A DNA stretch of 64,000 nucleotides from IMG/VR virus record IMGVR_UViG_3300048113_001121, positions 1 to 64,000 of that record. The stretch is one strand, 5' to 3'. A program made the translations under genes and the position numbers. Each line of letters opens with the position of its first letter. Position 1 is the stretch's first letter. Source of the stretch: a virus. Positions 57,414 to 64,000 of the stretch are shown here, one piece after another. The notes under the pieces were generated by a model. It had not been told where the DNA came from. It made no database searches and worked only from the letters and a program-made list of their open reading frames with translations.

Positions 57414-57605
57414 ATGTTAATAATAGAAATAGGAAAAAAAGAAAATATCGAAAGAGCCTTAAAAAGGTATAAGAATAAAGTTTATAAGACTAAACAGTTG
57501 AATAGGCTTCGAGAGGAAAAAGAGTTTACTAAGAAGTCTACTAAGAGACGTAAACAAAAACAAAAAGCCATTTATATCCAAAAAATAAAGGATTCAGAAA
57601 TCTGA
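57414..57605 (+). CDS. rpsU: Ribosomal protein bS21
   Basis: A 63-residue basic protein: MLIIEIGKKENIERALKRYK is the bS21 start (N-x-x-x-A-L-K-R-Y/F), followed by a Lys/Arg-rich helix and RKQKQKAIYIQKIKDSEI. The length matches Bacteroidota bS21 (about 63-65 aa). Tyr54, in AIYIQK, is the position implicated in masking the anti-Shine-Dalgarno sequence in Bacteroidia ribosomes. Phage bS21 can replace the host copy on the 30S subunit and may bias translation initiation. It stands alone on the plus strand inside the minus-strand head module, with its own promoter and terminator. The stop is embedded in the terminator stem. Confidence 0.9.
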   Translation: MLIIEIGKKENIERALKRYKNKVYKTKQLNRLREEKEFTKKSTKRRKQKQKAIYIQKIKDSEI

Positions 57606-57612
57606 ACCCTTT
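57587..57612 (+). terminator. Terminator of bS21 gene
   Basis: TTCAGA / TCTGAA core stem with a lower stem of G and A pairs, one mismatch, followed by a T run. The bS21 stop codon TGA lies in the stem. Confidence 0.75.
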
Positions 57613-57638
57613 TTTTATTTTATATATGTAATTTAAAG

Positions 57639-58373
57639 TTATAAACCGTGTTCTAATTGTTTTAACTTATAAAGTGAAGTTAATGAAATTTCGGACTCAT
57701 TAATATGACTTATAGTCTGATTTACTTTTTCATGTAAATCTTCATCATTCGATTCATTAATTTTTTCAGTTAATTTTTCTAATACAATACTTTTAGAATT
57801 TACAATCTCTTCAGCTAATTCAGTTTTAGAGAGTGATAAAAGAGCCTTTAATTCTTTTTTATCTTCCTCACTGATATCACCATATTCCTTATTAAATGTG
57901 TTTGTTGCTATTTTTAACATAGAACTTAAAGGAATGTTAACTGATTCGTTAATTTTCACATCATCTTTATTTTCACCTAATAACTTTTTTATATTATTTT
58001 TACACTCTAAAACTTCTTCTAAGTTTCTAACCGAGTTATTATAAACTACAGTATCAATATCGGTATAGTTGTTATCTGAATTATTTTTTAATCCTTCAGA
58101 AACCCACATATTAATTTCTTTAATTTTTTTATCCTCAGTAGTTAATATATCTTTTATTGTTTCAATACATTCATTTACGTAGTCATCAACAATTTCTTTG
58201 GATAAACCTTTTTTATTGGAAAGTTCATCATAAAGAAAATATGCTTCAGCAAGTTTCTCGTTCTCAATTACATGATTTTTAAATGACTTCATATTGGTTT
58301 TAAAAGAATTTTTACCATATGACTTAGTCATTAAAGATTCTATATTTGATTTTATTTGTCCGAATTTATTCAT
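57639..58373 (-). CDS. Prohead core-like helical protein (gp67/68 position)
   Basis: A 244-residue highly helical, charged protein directly after portal gp20. T4 order is 20-67-68-21-22-23, so the slot corresponds to core proteins gp67/68. Features: long amphipathic helices (LFYDELSNKKG region, KSIVLEKLTEKINESNDEDL) and a LAE-A site in EKLAEAYF compatible with gp21 cleavage. No sequence similarity to T4 gp67/68 is evident by eye; the call is positional. TATTTATA lies 12 bases before the ATG. Confidence 0.5.
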   Translation of the reverse strand: MNKFGQIKSNIESLMTKSYGKNSFKTNMKSFKNHVIENEKLAEAYFLYDELSNKKGLSKEIVDDYVNECIETIKDILTTEDKKIKEINMWVSEGLKNNSDNNYTDIDTVVYNNSVRNLEEVLECKNNIKKLLGENKDDVKINESVNIPLSSMLKIATNTFNKEYGDISEEDKKELKALLSLSKTELAEEIVNSKSIVLEKLTEKINESNDEDLHEKVNQTISHINESEISLTSLYKLKQLEHGL

Positions 58374-58385
58374 AACGTTTTTTAT

Positions 58386-58393
58386 TATAAATA
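58386..58393 (-). promoter_or_regulatory. Late-promoter-like motif at the end of portal gene
   Basis: Sense TATTTATAATAAAAAA, abutting the portal stop and 12 bases before ATG 58373. Confidence 0.4.
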
Positions 58394-60250
58394 TTAGTCA
58401 TCTAGTAATGTTCTTAGTTCATCTTCAATTTTACCTAAAGAATCTCTCCCTTTCGATAAGTCAATTTCGGATATACCATTAATCATATCATTTTCTAATA
58501 TCATATTTAAATCTTTTTCTGAAGTACTTTCAGGTGTAACCTCAGCCGTAGTGTCACCACCCGTATCTGTACCACTATCACCTAAATCACTACCTAAATC
58601 ACCACCTAAATCACCACCTAAGTCGCCTCCAAAATCACTTCCACCACCACCAAATCCGGTGTCAGAAGGTTCTGTAACCTCACCTTCAGGTGCGCCACCT
58701 TCTCCAGGTTTATCACCATATAATTTATCGATGTTTGCAAATATTCCTGTTTTAGTAATTGTTTCAGGTGTTTTTTCAAGTTCCGCTCCAACAGCCTTTT
58801 CGATTCTTTGTTGTTGTAAATCTAATTTAATTTCTTCATCTGAGAAACCAAGAATATGTTTTTTAGCCCAAGAAGATGAAACAGGTTGTATACCATTACC
58901 TGGGTCAGAAACCGCATCACGGTAAAGAGCAACTTTTTGTTGCCATTGTTCAACTTTAAGTAAGTCCGCTTGTGTTGATGGGTTAGTAAGACCTAATGTA
59001 AAATTATTTAATTCGTCTTCAAAACCTAATAGATACAAATGTATTATAGCAATTTTATTTAACTCTTGAATCATAGATTTTTGAATTCTATTGATTGTAC
59101 GAGCGAATCTTATATCTTGTAACGCTAAGTTTTTACCATCACCAACAACCTCTTCAAACCCTAAAAATGCTTTAGGTACTCTAAGTGCAGTTAATAATTT
59201 CTTTTGTATATATTCAATATCAGCAATTTCTGATAAGTTTTGTGCTCCTGGTAATGTGTCGATAGGGTTAGGTGCGTTAGCGTCTCTAACGGGTATGAAG
59301 TAATCTTGGTCAACCGCCATTTGATTATATCTTAAATCGACATTACCGTTATTAGAGTCCACAATTTGGTCTCTTTTAAATTTGTTAGCAACTCTCTGTA
59401 CGTAAGGTTCGACATCTTTGTCATCCATGTTACCTACAAAAACTTTGAATACTCGTCTTTCAGGTGCTCTTGATGTTCTATAAACTAACATAGCATCTTC
59501 AGATAAAATAAGTTGTTTCCATATTCTTCTTGCCTTTTCTAACATAGAAGTACCATAAGGTAATTTACGGTCATCACCTAATAATCTAAAGTGAGCCACT
59601 TCCCACGTATTTAATACCATATCTTTATTTTGCCATAAGAATTTTAAAGCATCGTTATCGGTATCTGTACTATTTTTTTCAGGTTTAATTTTCATTCCTC
59701 GTTCTTGACGAGTAATTTCAATATTAGGTAGTTGTTGTACCCCCATAACCCCTTTCTCAGGGTCTAATTTTAGATAAACGAAGTTATCCCCATACTTACA
59801 AGTATTTCTTGTCCACATAGGTAGATTAGTACTAATATCGAGTCTATTGTTAAATAAATCCCCAAGTACTGATTTAATTCGTTTACTTTCTGAGTAAATT
59901 TGTAATATATATCCATCTTCATTCGCAGTTGTTGATTCTTCCCCATATATATCTAACGCCGCAGATATTTCGGGCGTATATTCCATACTTTCATAATCAT
60001 AAAATGAAGCTAGTCTAGTCGGTTCATAATATACCGCTTGAGTATATAAGTTGTTCTCTACCTTCTGCCATTGTTGACCAAGATAGAGTGTTTGTTGGGC
60101 TTGAAGTTTTTCTCTCTCATACTCCTTTTTATCGGGAGTCTTTAAAAGTTCTTTCTTATCAAACTTAAATACGGGAGCTTGTTGGTCTAACGTTGAGTCA
60201 GGACCAAATACCTTAGTAAGTCGTTGCCATATAGTATAATTTTCTGCCAT
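58394..60250 (-). CDS. 20: Portal protein, gp20-like
   Basis: A 618-residue portal protein (T4 gp20 524 aa). T4-type features: VYYEPTRLASFYDYESMEYTPEISAALDIYGEES, NRLDISTNLPMWTRNTCKYGDNFVYLKLDPE, MVLNTWEVAHFRLLGDDRKLPYGTSMLE and YRTSRAPERRVFKVFVGNMD-type strands. A Gly/Asp-rich low-complexity tail (about 560-590, repeats of GGDLGGDLGG) extends beyond the family core. Twelve copies form the vertex ring for DNA packaging and neck attachment. TATTTATC is 12 bases before its ATG. Confidence 0.93.
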   Translation of the reverse strand: MAENYTIWQRLTKVFGPDSTLDQQAPVFKFDKKELLKTPDKKEYEREKLQAQQTLYLGQQWQKVENNLYTQAVYYEPTRLASFYDYESMEYTPEISAALDIYGEESTTANEDGYILQIYSESKRIKSVLGDLFNNRLDISTNLPMWTRNTCKYGDNFVYLKLDPEKGVMGVQQLPNIEITRQERGMKIKPEKNSTDTDNDALKFLWQNKDMVLNTWEVAHFRLLGDDRKLPYGTSMLEKARRIWKQLILSEDAMLVYRTSRAPERRVFKVFVGNMDDKDVEPYVQRVANKFKRDQIVDSNNGNVDLRYNQMAVDQDYFIPVRDANAPNPIDTLPGAQNLSEIADIEYIQKKLLTALRVPKAFLGFEEVVGDGKNLALQDIRFARTINRIQKSMIQELNKIAIIHLYLLGFEDELNNFTLGLTNPSTQADLLKVEQWQQKVALYRDAVSDPGNGIQPVSSSWAKKHILGFSDEEIKLDLQQQRIEKAVGAELEKTPETITKTGIFANIDKLYGDKPGEGGAPEGEVTEPSDTGFGGGGSDFGGDLGGDLGGDLGSDLGDSGTDTGGDTTAEVTPESTSEKDLNMILENDMINGISEIDLSKGRDSLGKIEDELRTLLDD

Positions 60251-60262
60251 ACTTCTTTTTTA

Positions 60263-60270
60263 GATAAATA
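60263..60270 (-). promoter_or_regulatory. Late-promoter-like motif before portal gene
   Basis: Sense TATTTATCTAAAAAA, 12 bases before ATG 60250. Confidence 0.35.
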
Positions 60271-60298
60271 GTAACATTATTTGAATTAAACTAAACAT

Positions 60299-62071
60299 TT
60301 AAAATTTTCCAAATAACCAAGAATTATCTTGATAGTCTTGCCTAGTCGCTTGTCCTCTGTGTCTATTGTGGTTTATTCCCCCTGGTAATGCAGATAAACT
60401 TGGATGAAAATCGTTAGAGGTATTTTTGACGGGAGTTTCATTAACTAACCAACTTTCCATCATGGCTTTAGTTTGTTCTGTCACCTTTTCTAATTGAGTA
60501 AATGAATTTTCCCCAACATAAATCGCCATAGCTATAGCCATAATTAAATCATCATGTTGTCCTTTTTGGTGGTCGGGTCTACCGTTAATGTAAACAAAAG
60601 TGTTTAATTCATTTAATAACCTTGTTGACCTTATTTCAAAATTATGTCTTAAGGCCTCTTCAAATGATGCCACAATCTGTACTCTTTTATTATTGAAATT
60701 TAATCCAGGAATCTTATCTAAAGTTTTAGGGTTATATTTCCATTTATCAGCGGCATTAACACCTTCAACATATAAGTTTTTATATCCTAATTCTTGTAAC
60801 TTTCTTGATGTAGATACACCCATACCACCCGTAATATCAATTACAATAAATGCTGAATACATTGTCGCCCATTTAAATGCTATTTCTGCGACGACATCTG
60901 GTGGTACCTTACCTAAATACTCAAGAACTTGTTCTCTTGTTTCAAAATCTATTATAGTAAATGTTGTATAATCCTCACTATCACCACGAGAAACATCAAT
61001 ACCCATAATATATTTATGTCCTTGTATTGGCTCTTTCCATTGCCATAAAGAACCACCTATAAACTTATTTATTGGTTCTTGTATATAGTTTTGTTTAATA
61101 ATTTCAATCGTACTATTTGGGATGACGTTATCCCCTGAACCCAAGAAGTTACACTCCAATTCCTGTGAGATTTTTCTTCTATCGAATTTAAGTTTTTTAG
61201 CCATACCTTCGAACCATGAAGAATAAACTTTGTATCCATTTGCTAATTTTTCTTTAATTTCTACATAATCCCTTTCACGAGGTTTTATGTCGGTATAGTT
61301 TATTATAATTTTACTATCATCATAATCTTCTCTATTTAACATGTAATGGATAATATCATTACATTTTATAAGTTGTAGGTCTCTAGCGTAACGAGGGTCA
61401 CGATACCAATACATCTCAGTTATTTTAAAATCATTCATACCCCTTAGTGCTTGGTCATAAATGGTATAATATATCGGGTCAAACCCGTTAGGCGTAGAAA
61501 TTACGATAACTTTACCACCTGTAGAAAGTGACGCCATACATGCAGACCAAAAGTCATCATCAGCATCAATAAACGCAGCCTCGTCAAAAATAAGTATTGT
61601 TGGTGTATACCCACGAAGTGCATCTTTTGAGGTTGCAACTGCTTTAACTTCACAACCATTTGATAATTTAAAATGTCTTTGAGAATTTTTTTCGTTAGAA
61701 TAAGATATCCCAAACCATGTAGGCCATTGGTCAATAAAACTTCTAACCTTATTAGCGAATTCTTGTGATGTATCTAATTTGTTTGCAATTATTAGTACCT
61801 TTTCAGGTTTTTTCTTAGACGCAGTAACCACTTTTTTTGATGCCCAAGCTGCGGTAACTGTAGATACACCGGCCTGTCTATACTTTAAGGCAATATTTTC
61901 CTCATAAGTATCATAATCATTAATTAATGTTTTTTGGTCTGAAAATAATTCTAAAGGTACGTACTGTGATTGTGTATTATCGTAGGTTTGTAGATAAGTT
62001 TTTAACGCGTAAGGGGTATCTTTTACACACCTAGCATATTCCAATAAAACTTGCTCTCTTGATAGTCCCAT
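60299..62071 (-). CDS. 17: Terminase large subunit, gp17-like
   Basis: A 590-residue packaging motor (T4 gp17 610 aa). ATPase: KYRQAGVSTVT (63-73) occupies the Walker A slot with Val for the usual Lys after Gly, a known T4-like variant; Walker B TILIFDEAAF (158-167, Asp163 and Glu164); motif III VIVISTPNG. Nuclease: IMGIDVSRGDSEDYTTF, VIDITGGMGVS and HDDLIMAIAMAIY hold the metal-binding Asp residues. It cuts and packages concatemeric DNA. It lies upstream of portal on the same strand, as in T4. Confidence 0.93.
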   Translation of the reverse strand: MGLSREQVLLEYARCVKDTPYALKTYLQTYDNTQSQYVPLELFSDQKTLINDYDTYEENIALKYRQAGVSTVTAAWASKKVVTASKKKPEKVLIIANKLDTSQEFANKVRSFIDQWPTWFGISYSNEKNSQRHFKLSNGCEVKAVATSKDALRGYTPTILIFDEAAFIDADDDFWSACMASLSTGGKVIVISTPNGFDPIYYTIYDQALRGMNDFKITEMYWYRDPRYARDLQLIKCNDIIHYMLNREDYDDSKIIINYTDIKPRERDYVEIKEKLANGYKVYSSWFEGMAKKLKFDRRKISQELECNFLGSGDNVIPNSTIEIIKQNYIQEPINKFIGGSLWQWKEPIQGHKYIMGIDVSRGDSEDYTTFTIIDFETREQVLEYLGKVPPDVVAEIAFKWATMYSAFIVIDITGGMGVSTSRKLQELGYKNLYVEGVNAADKWKYNPKTLDKIPGLNFNNKRVQIVASFEEALRHNFEIRSTRLLNELNTFVYINGRPDHQKGQHDDLIMAIAMAIYVGENSFTQLEKVTEQTKAMMESWLVNETPVKNTSNDFHPSLSALPGGINHNRHRGQATRQDYQDNSWLFGKF

Positions 62072-62091
62072 CTATACATAATAAGTTTTTT

Positions 62092-63363
62092 TTATGATAA
62101 AGAAATACCCAACCCGTCTAAAAGACCTGAAAGGTCATCATCATCGTCATCATCGTCATCGTCATACTGTGATATTGCATCTTCATAATCTTGAGACTTT
62201 AATTCTTCTATAATCTCATCCACCATTTTAGCTACAATTTTTTTACCATCATCAGAACCAGACATAATCATTTTAGCAACATCGAAAAATTCATCAGTAG
62301 TTAATGAAGAAAATCGTGAAAATAAATAATTTTGTATTTCTCTTAAATCGTCATCGTATAATTTTTCAGGATACGAAGCCATAAATTTTTCCCAAATTAC
62401 TGGTCCTAATCGTAAATCCCATATTTCGTAAGGTAATGTATCTTGAGATGCCATAACCATATCCGCAGCTTTAGGGTCGTCAGGTAATCCTTGGGTACCT
62501 AAGACTTCGTAAACACCTTTTAGAAGTTCATGTATCAATATAGGAAAAAACAATCCTTTAGCCTTTATAGTTGGTGGGTCAGTAGTATCATCAACTTCTT
62601 CCTTACCTTCCATTCCTTGACCACTTTCAGCAGCTTTCATAACCATTTCATCTGGCATAATCCAGTATAATAAATCATTAACGGACATTAATACACCATA
62701 TAAATTTAATAGTTTTGGGTCAAGTTTTTCTAACTCATCTTTAACTAAATGATACATGTAATGACCTTTTTTAGATGCTCCTTGAATTAAAGTGTTAATA
62801 AAACGTCTTTTAGCCTTTTCTAAGTCAAACTTTTCAAAAGCGGCCATAAAATTCTCTAAATCATCTTCCGCTTCATTTTCTTCAACACCAAACTGGTCTA
62901 AAACATCTTCGTCTTCAGGTTCTTCAGAATCCTTTCTCATTTTTGACATATCAATCTGACCTGGCATAGACGTTAATTCAACATCATATTGAAATGCATC
63001 ATCAGGTAATGATAATTCTTTTTTAACGACATCAACAGCCAATTGCTCCAAATAACCTTCATTATTTGACTCAATCTGTTTTACTTGTTTAACGGCTTGC
63101 ATCAACATACCCTGTAAATTCATTAACTGATTCTGAGTTACTTCATTTACACCTGTATATCTCTTAACTTTTTCAACTACATCACGAAATCTTTTTGATG
63201 CGACTAACTGTTCAAATGAATTATCTAATTCATCATTGTCTTTCCTCGGTAACCCCGGATTATCAGACATAGGTGTCTCACCTTTTTCTAATTTTGATTG
63301 AATTCCTTGGTCCATTCTTTCAGGACCATCATATTCGATTTGTTCTTTAATTTTTTTCTTCAT
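62092..63363 (-). CDS. Acidic head-cluster protein with poly-Asp tail
   Basis: A 423-residue protein, acidic and helical, with a run of ten Asp near the C-terminus (DAISQYDDDD onward), encoded by GAT/GAC triplets. FRDVVEKVKRYTGVNEVTQ, GHYMYHLVKDELEKLDPKLL, FFPILIHELLKGVYEVLG and WDLRLGPVIWEKFMASYPEK are hydrophobic helical segments. No motif of known function. It starts within the 3' end of the upstream gene (17-base overlap) and ends 20 bases before the terminase, so the three form an operon. A small-terminase or head-completion partner is possible but unproven. Confidence 0.6.
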   Translation of the reverse strand: MKKKIKEQIEYDGPERMDQGIQSKLEKGETPMSDNPGLPRKDNDELDNSFEQLVASKRFRDVVEKVKRYTGVNEVTQNQLMNLQGMLMQAVKQVKQIESNNEGYLEQLAVDVVKKELSLPDDAFQYDVELTSMPGQIDMSKMRKDSEEPEDEDVLDQFGVEENEAEDDLENFMAAFEKFDLEKAKRRFINTLIQGASKKGHYMYHLVKDELEKLDPKLLNLYGVLMSVNDLLYWIMPDEMVMKAAESGQGMEGKEEVDDTTDPPTIKAKGLFFPILIHELLKGVYEVLGTQGLPDDPKAADMVMASQDTLPYEIWDLRLGPVIWEKFMASYPEKLYDDDLREIQNYLFSRFSSLTTDEFFDVAKMIMSGSDDGKKIVAKMVDEIIEELKSQDYEDAISQYDDDDDDDDDDLSGLLDGLGISLS

Positions 63364-64000
63364 CTTTAAATGATATATTTAGATTGTCAAATTTAAGAAA
63401 ATTTGGTAAGTCTTTATCCTCCACCTTAGCTTTAGGTGCTGGTTTGTGTTTCGGTTGGTAAGGATTTTTTCTCTTTGGTTTTGTACGAGTAGGTGTCTTC
63501 ACAGGAGCTTCTTTAGTCCCAGGTCCTTGTTCAATAATATCCATTAAATCTTTTTTAGTCATAGAAGGTTTATTTACATCTTTTATCAAAGATACAATAC
63601 TTTCTTCAATTTTTCTAATATTTTCTTTACGTTCCTTAATTTGTTTACCAACAGAACTAACACATGCATCAAATTTCTTCTCAGCGTTTTTCTTCCAAGT
63701 TTTTTTAGGTCCATACTTACCTTGTATACTATCCATACAAATGGCATACTCACTATCCTCTTCAAACATACCTAAAGTAGTCATAACAGGGCGTATAATA
63801 GTATCATCTACCTTTTTGCTCTTCTTCTTTTTCTTTTTACCCTTCTCTTCCGCAATACCCATACCGTCACCACCAGCTTTAGGATTAACTCCATAATTAG
63901 CGGGTCCGTCATCATTACCAACACTATTACCATCATAAGGGTTATAACCTGATTCTTTTTCTAATGAATTATCAGCATCTTTATCTTCTAATAGTTCATT
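63347..64000 (-). CDS. Basic Lys-rich protein (partial, start lies beyond right edge)
   Basis: The frame is open from the window edge at 64000 to a stop at 63347, so the N-terminus is missing; the ATG at 63862 is internal. Visible: an acidic/Asn-Gly stretch, then KGKKKKKKSKKVDD, EYAICMDSIQGKYGPKKTWK, KFDACVSSVGKQIKERKENI, a helix MTKKDLMDIIEQGPG, and PTRTKPKRKNPYQPKHKPAP. C-terminal LPNFLKFDNLNISF is hydrophobic. Strongly basic in the middle, likely nucleic acid or head associated. Its 3' end overlaps the next gene by 17 bases. Confidence 0.6.
   Translation of the reverse strand, partial: NELLEDKDADNSLEKESGYNPYDGNSVGNDDGPANYGVNPKAGGDGMGIAEEKGKKKKKKSKKVDDTIIRPVMTTLGMFEEDSEYAICMDSIQGKYGPKKTWKKNAEKKFDACVSSVGKQIKERKENIRKIEESIVSLIKDVNKPSMTKKDLMDIIEQGPGTKEAPVKTPTRTKPKRKNPYQPKHKPAPKAKVEDKDLPNFLKFDNLNISFKDEEKN

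Noticed and set aside
58551-58925. Plus-strand Pro-Lys-Ser ORF opposite the portal tail
   Set aside because: Shadow of the Gly/Asp repeat region in portal, with no start context or family features.
1-64000. tRNA genes, integrase, insertion sequences
   Set aside because: No cloverleaf in intergenic gaps, no recombinase motifs and no terminal inverted repeats were seen; this looks like a lytic phage region.

Overview
The window is a continuous 64 kb piece of a T4-like myovirus genome. It is AT-rich and tightly packed, with no gene-free stretch over about 140 bases. Both edges cut genes: a tape-measure-like protein on the left and a basic Lys-rich protein on the right. The T4-type virion set is nearly complete: terminase gp17, portal gp20, prohead protease gp21, scaffold gp22, capsid gp23, neck gp13 and gp14, tail completion gp15, sheath gp18, tube gp19, a gp26-like baseplate/chaperone protein and a gp5-like OB-fold hub. 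A gp55-like late sigma factor is also present, and TATAAATA or its reverse complement TATTTATA lies a few to about 40 bases before many virion genes.

The host is probably a member of Bacteroidota. Shine-Dalgarno sequences are almost absent. The phage encodes a ribosomal protein bS21 with a tyrosine at residue 54, the position that helps mask the anti-Shine-Dalgarno sequence in Bacteroidia ribosomes. One small protein resembles DUF4494, a family I associate with Bacteroidota, and a TTG-N20-TATATTTG promoter is visible. The host assignment is inference.

Layout. 1-10120 (mostly minus): tail module with tape measure, chaperones, tube, HAD-like protein, sheath, gp15, a zinc-ribbon protein and gp14. 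10167-15026 (plus): SNF2 helicase, a Mn-type superoxide dismutase fused to a long C-terminal extension, gp13 and a small virion-like protein. 14995-18384 (minus): family B DNA polymerase with a strong promoter and a leader hairpin, then a Cys-rich protein. 18416-24841 (minus): large adhesin-like proteins, one carrying a metzincin-like zinc protease motif. 24898-27412 (plus): small proteins including a WYL-like one. 27468-42231: glycosyltransferases and sugar-nucleotide enzymes (GDP-mannose 3,5-epimerase-like, UDP-glucose dehydrogenase-like, DegT aminotransferase, GNAT-sulfotransferase fusion), mixed with dUTPase, an exonuclease and PhoH. 42231-48910 (plus): late sigma factor and baseplate/tail genes. 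48942-52000: small genes and a DUF5872-like protein. 52031-64000 (mostly minus): head module in T4 order (23, 22, 21, core-like, 20, 17), interrupted by the divergent bS21 gene.

The polymerase, helicase, exonuclease, dUTPase and PhoH support replication and nucleotide metabolism. The late sigma factor would switch on the head and tail modules. bS21 may adapt host ribosomes. The sugar cluster could decorate virions, phage DNA or the host surface. The most unusual items are the SOD fusion, the fibre-like metzincin, the GNAT-sulfotransferase fusion, the bS21 gene and the promoter-like motif lying almost on the start codons.
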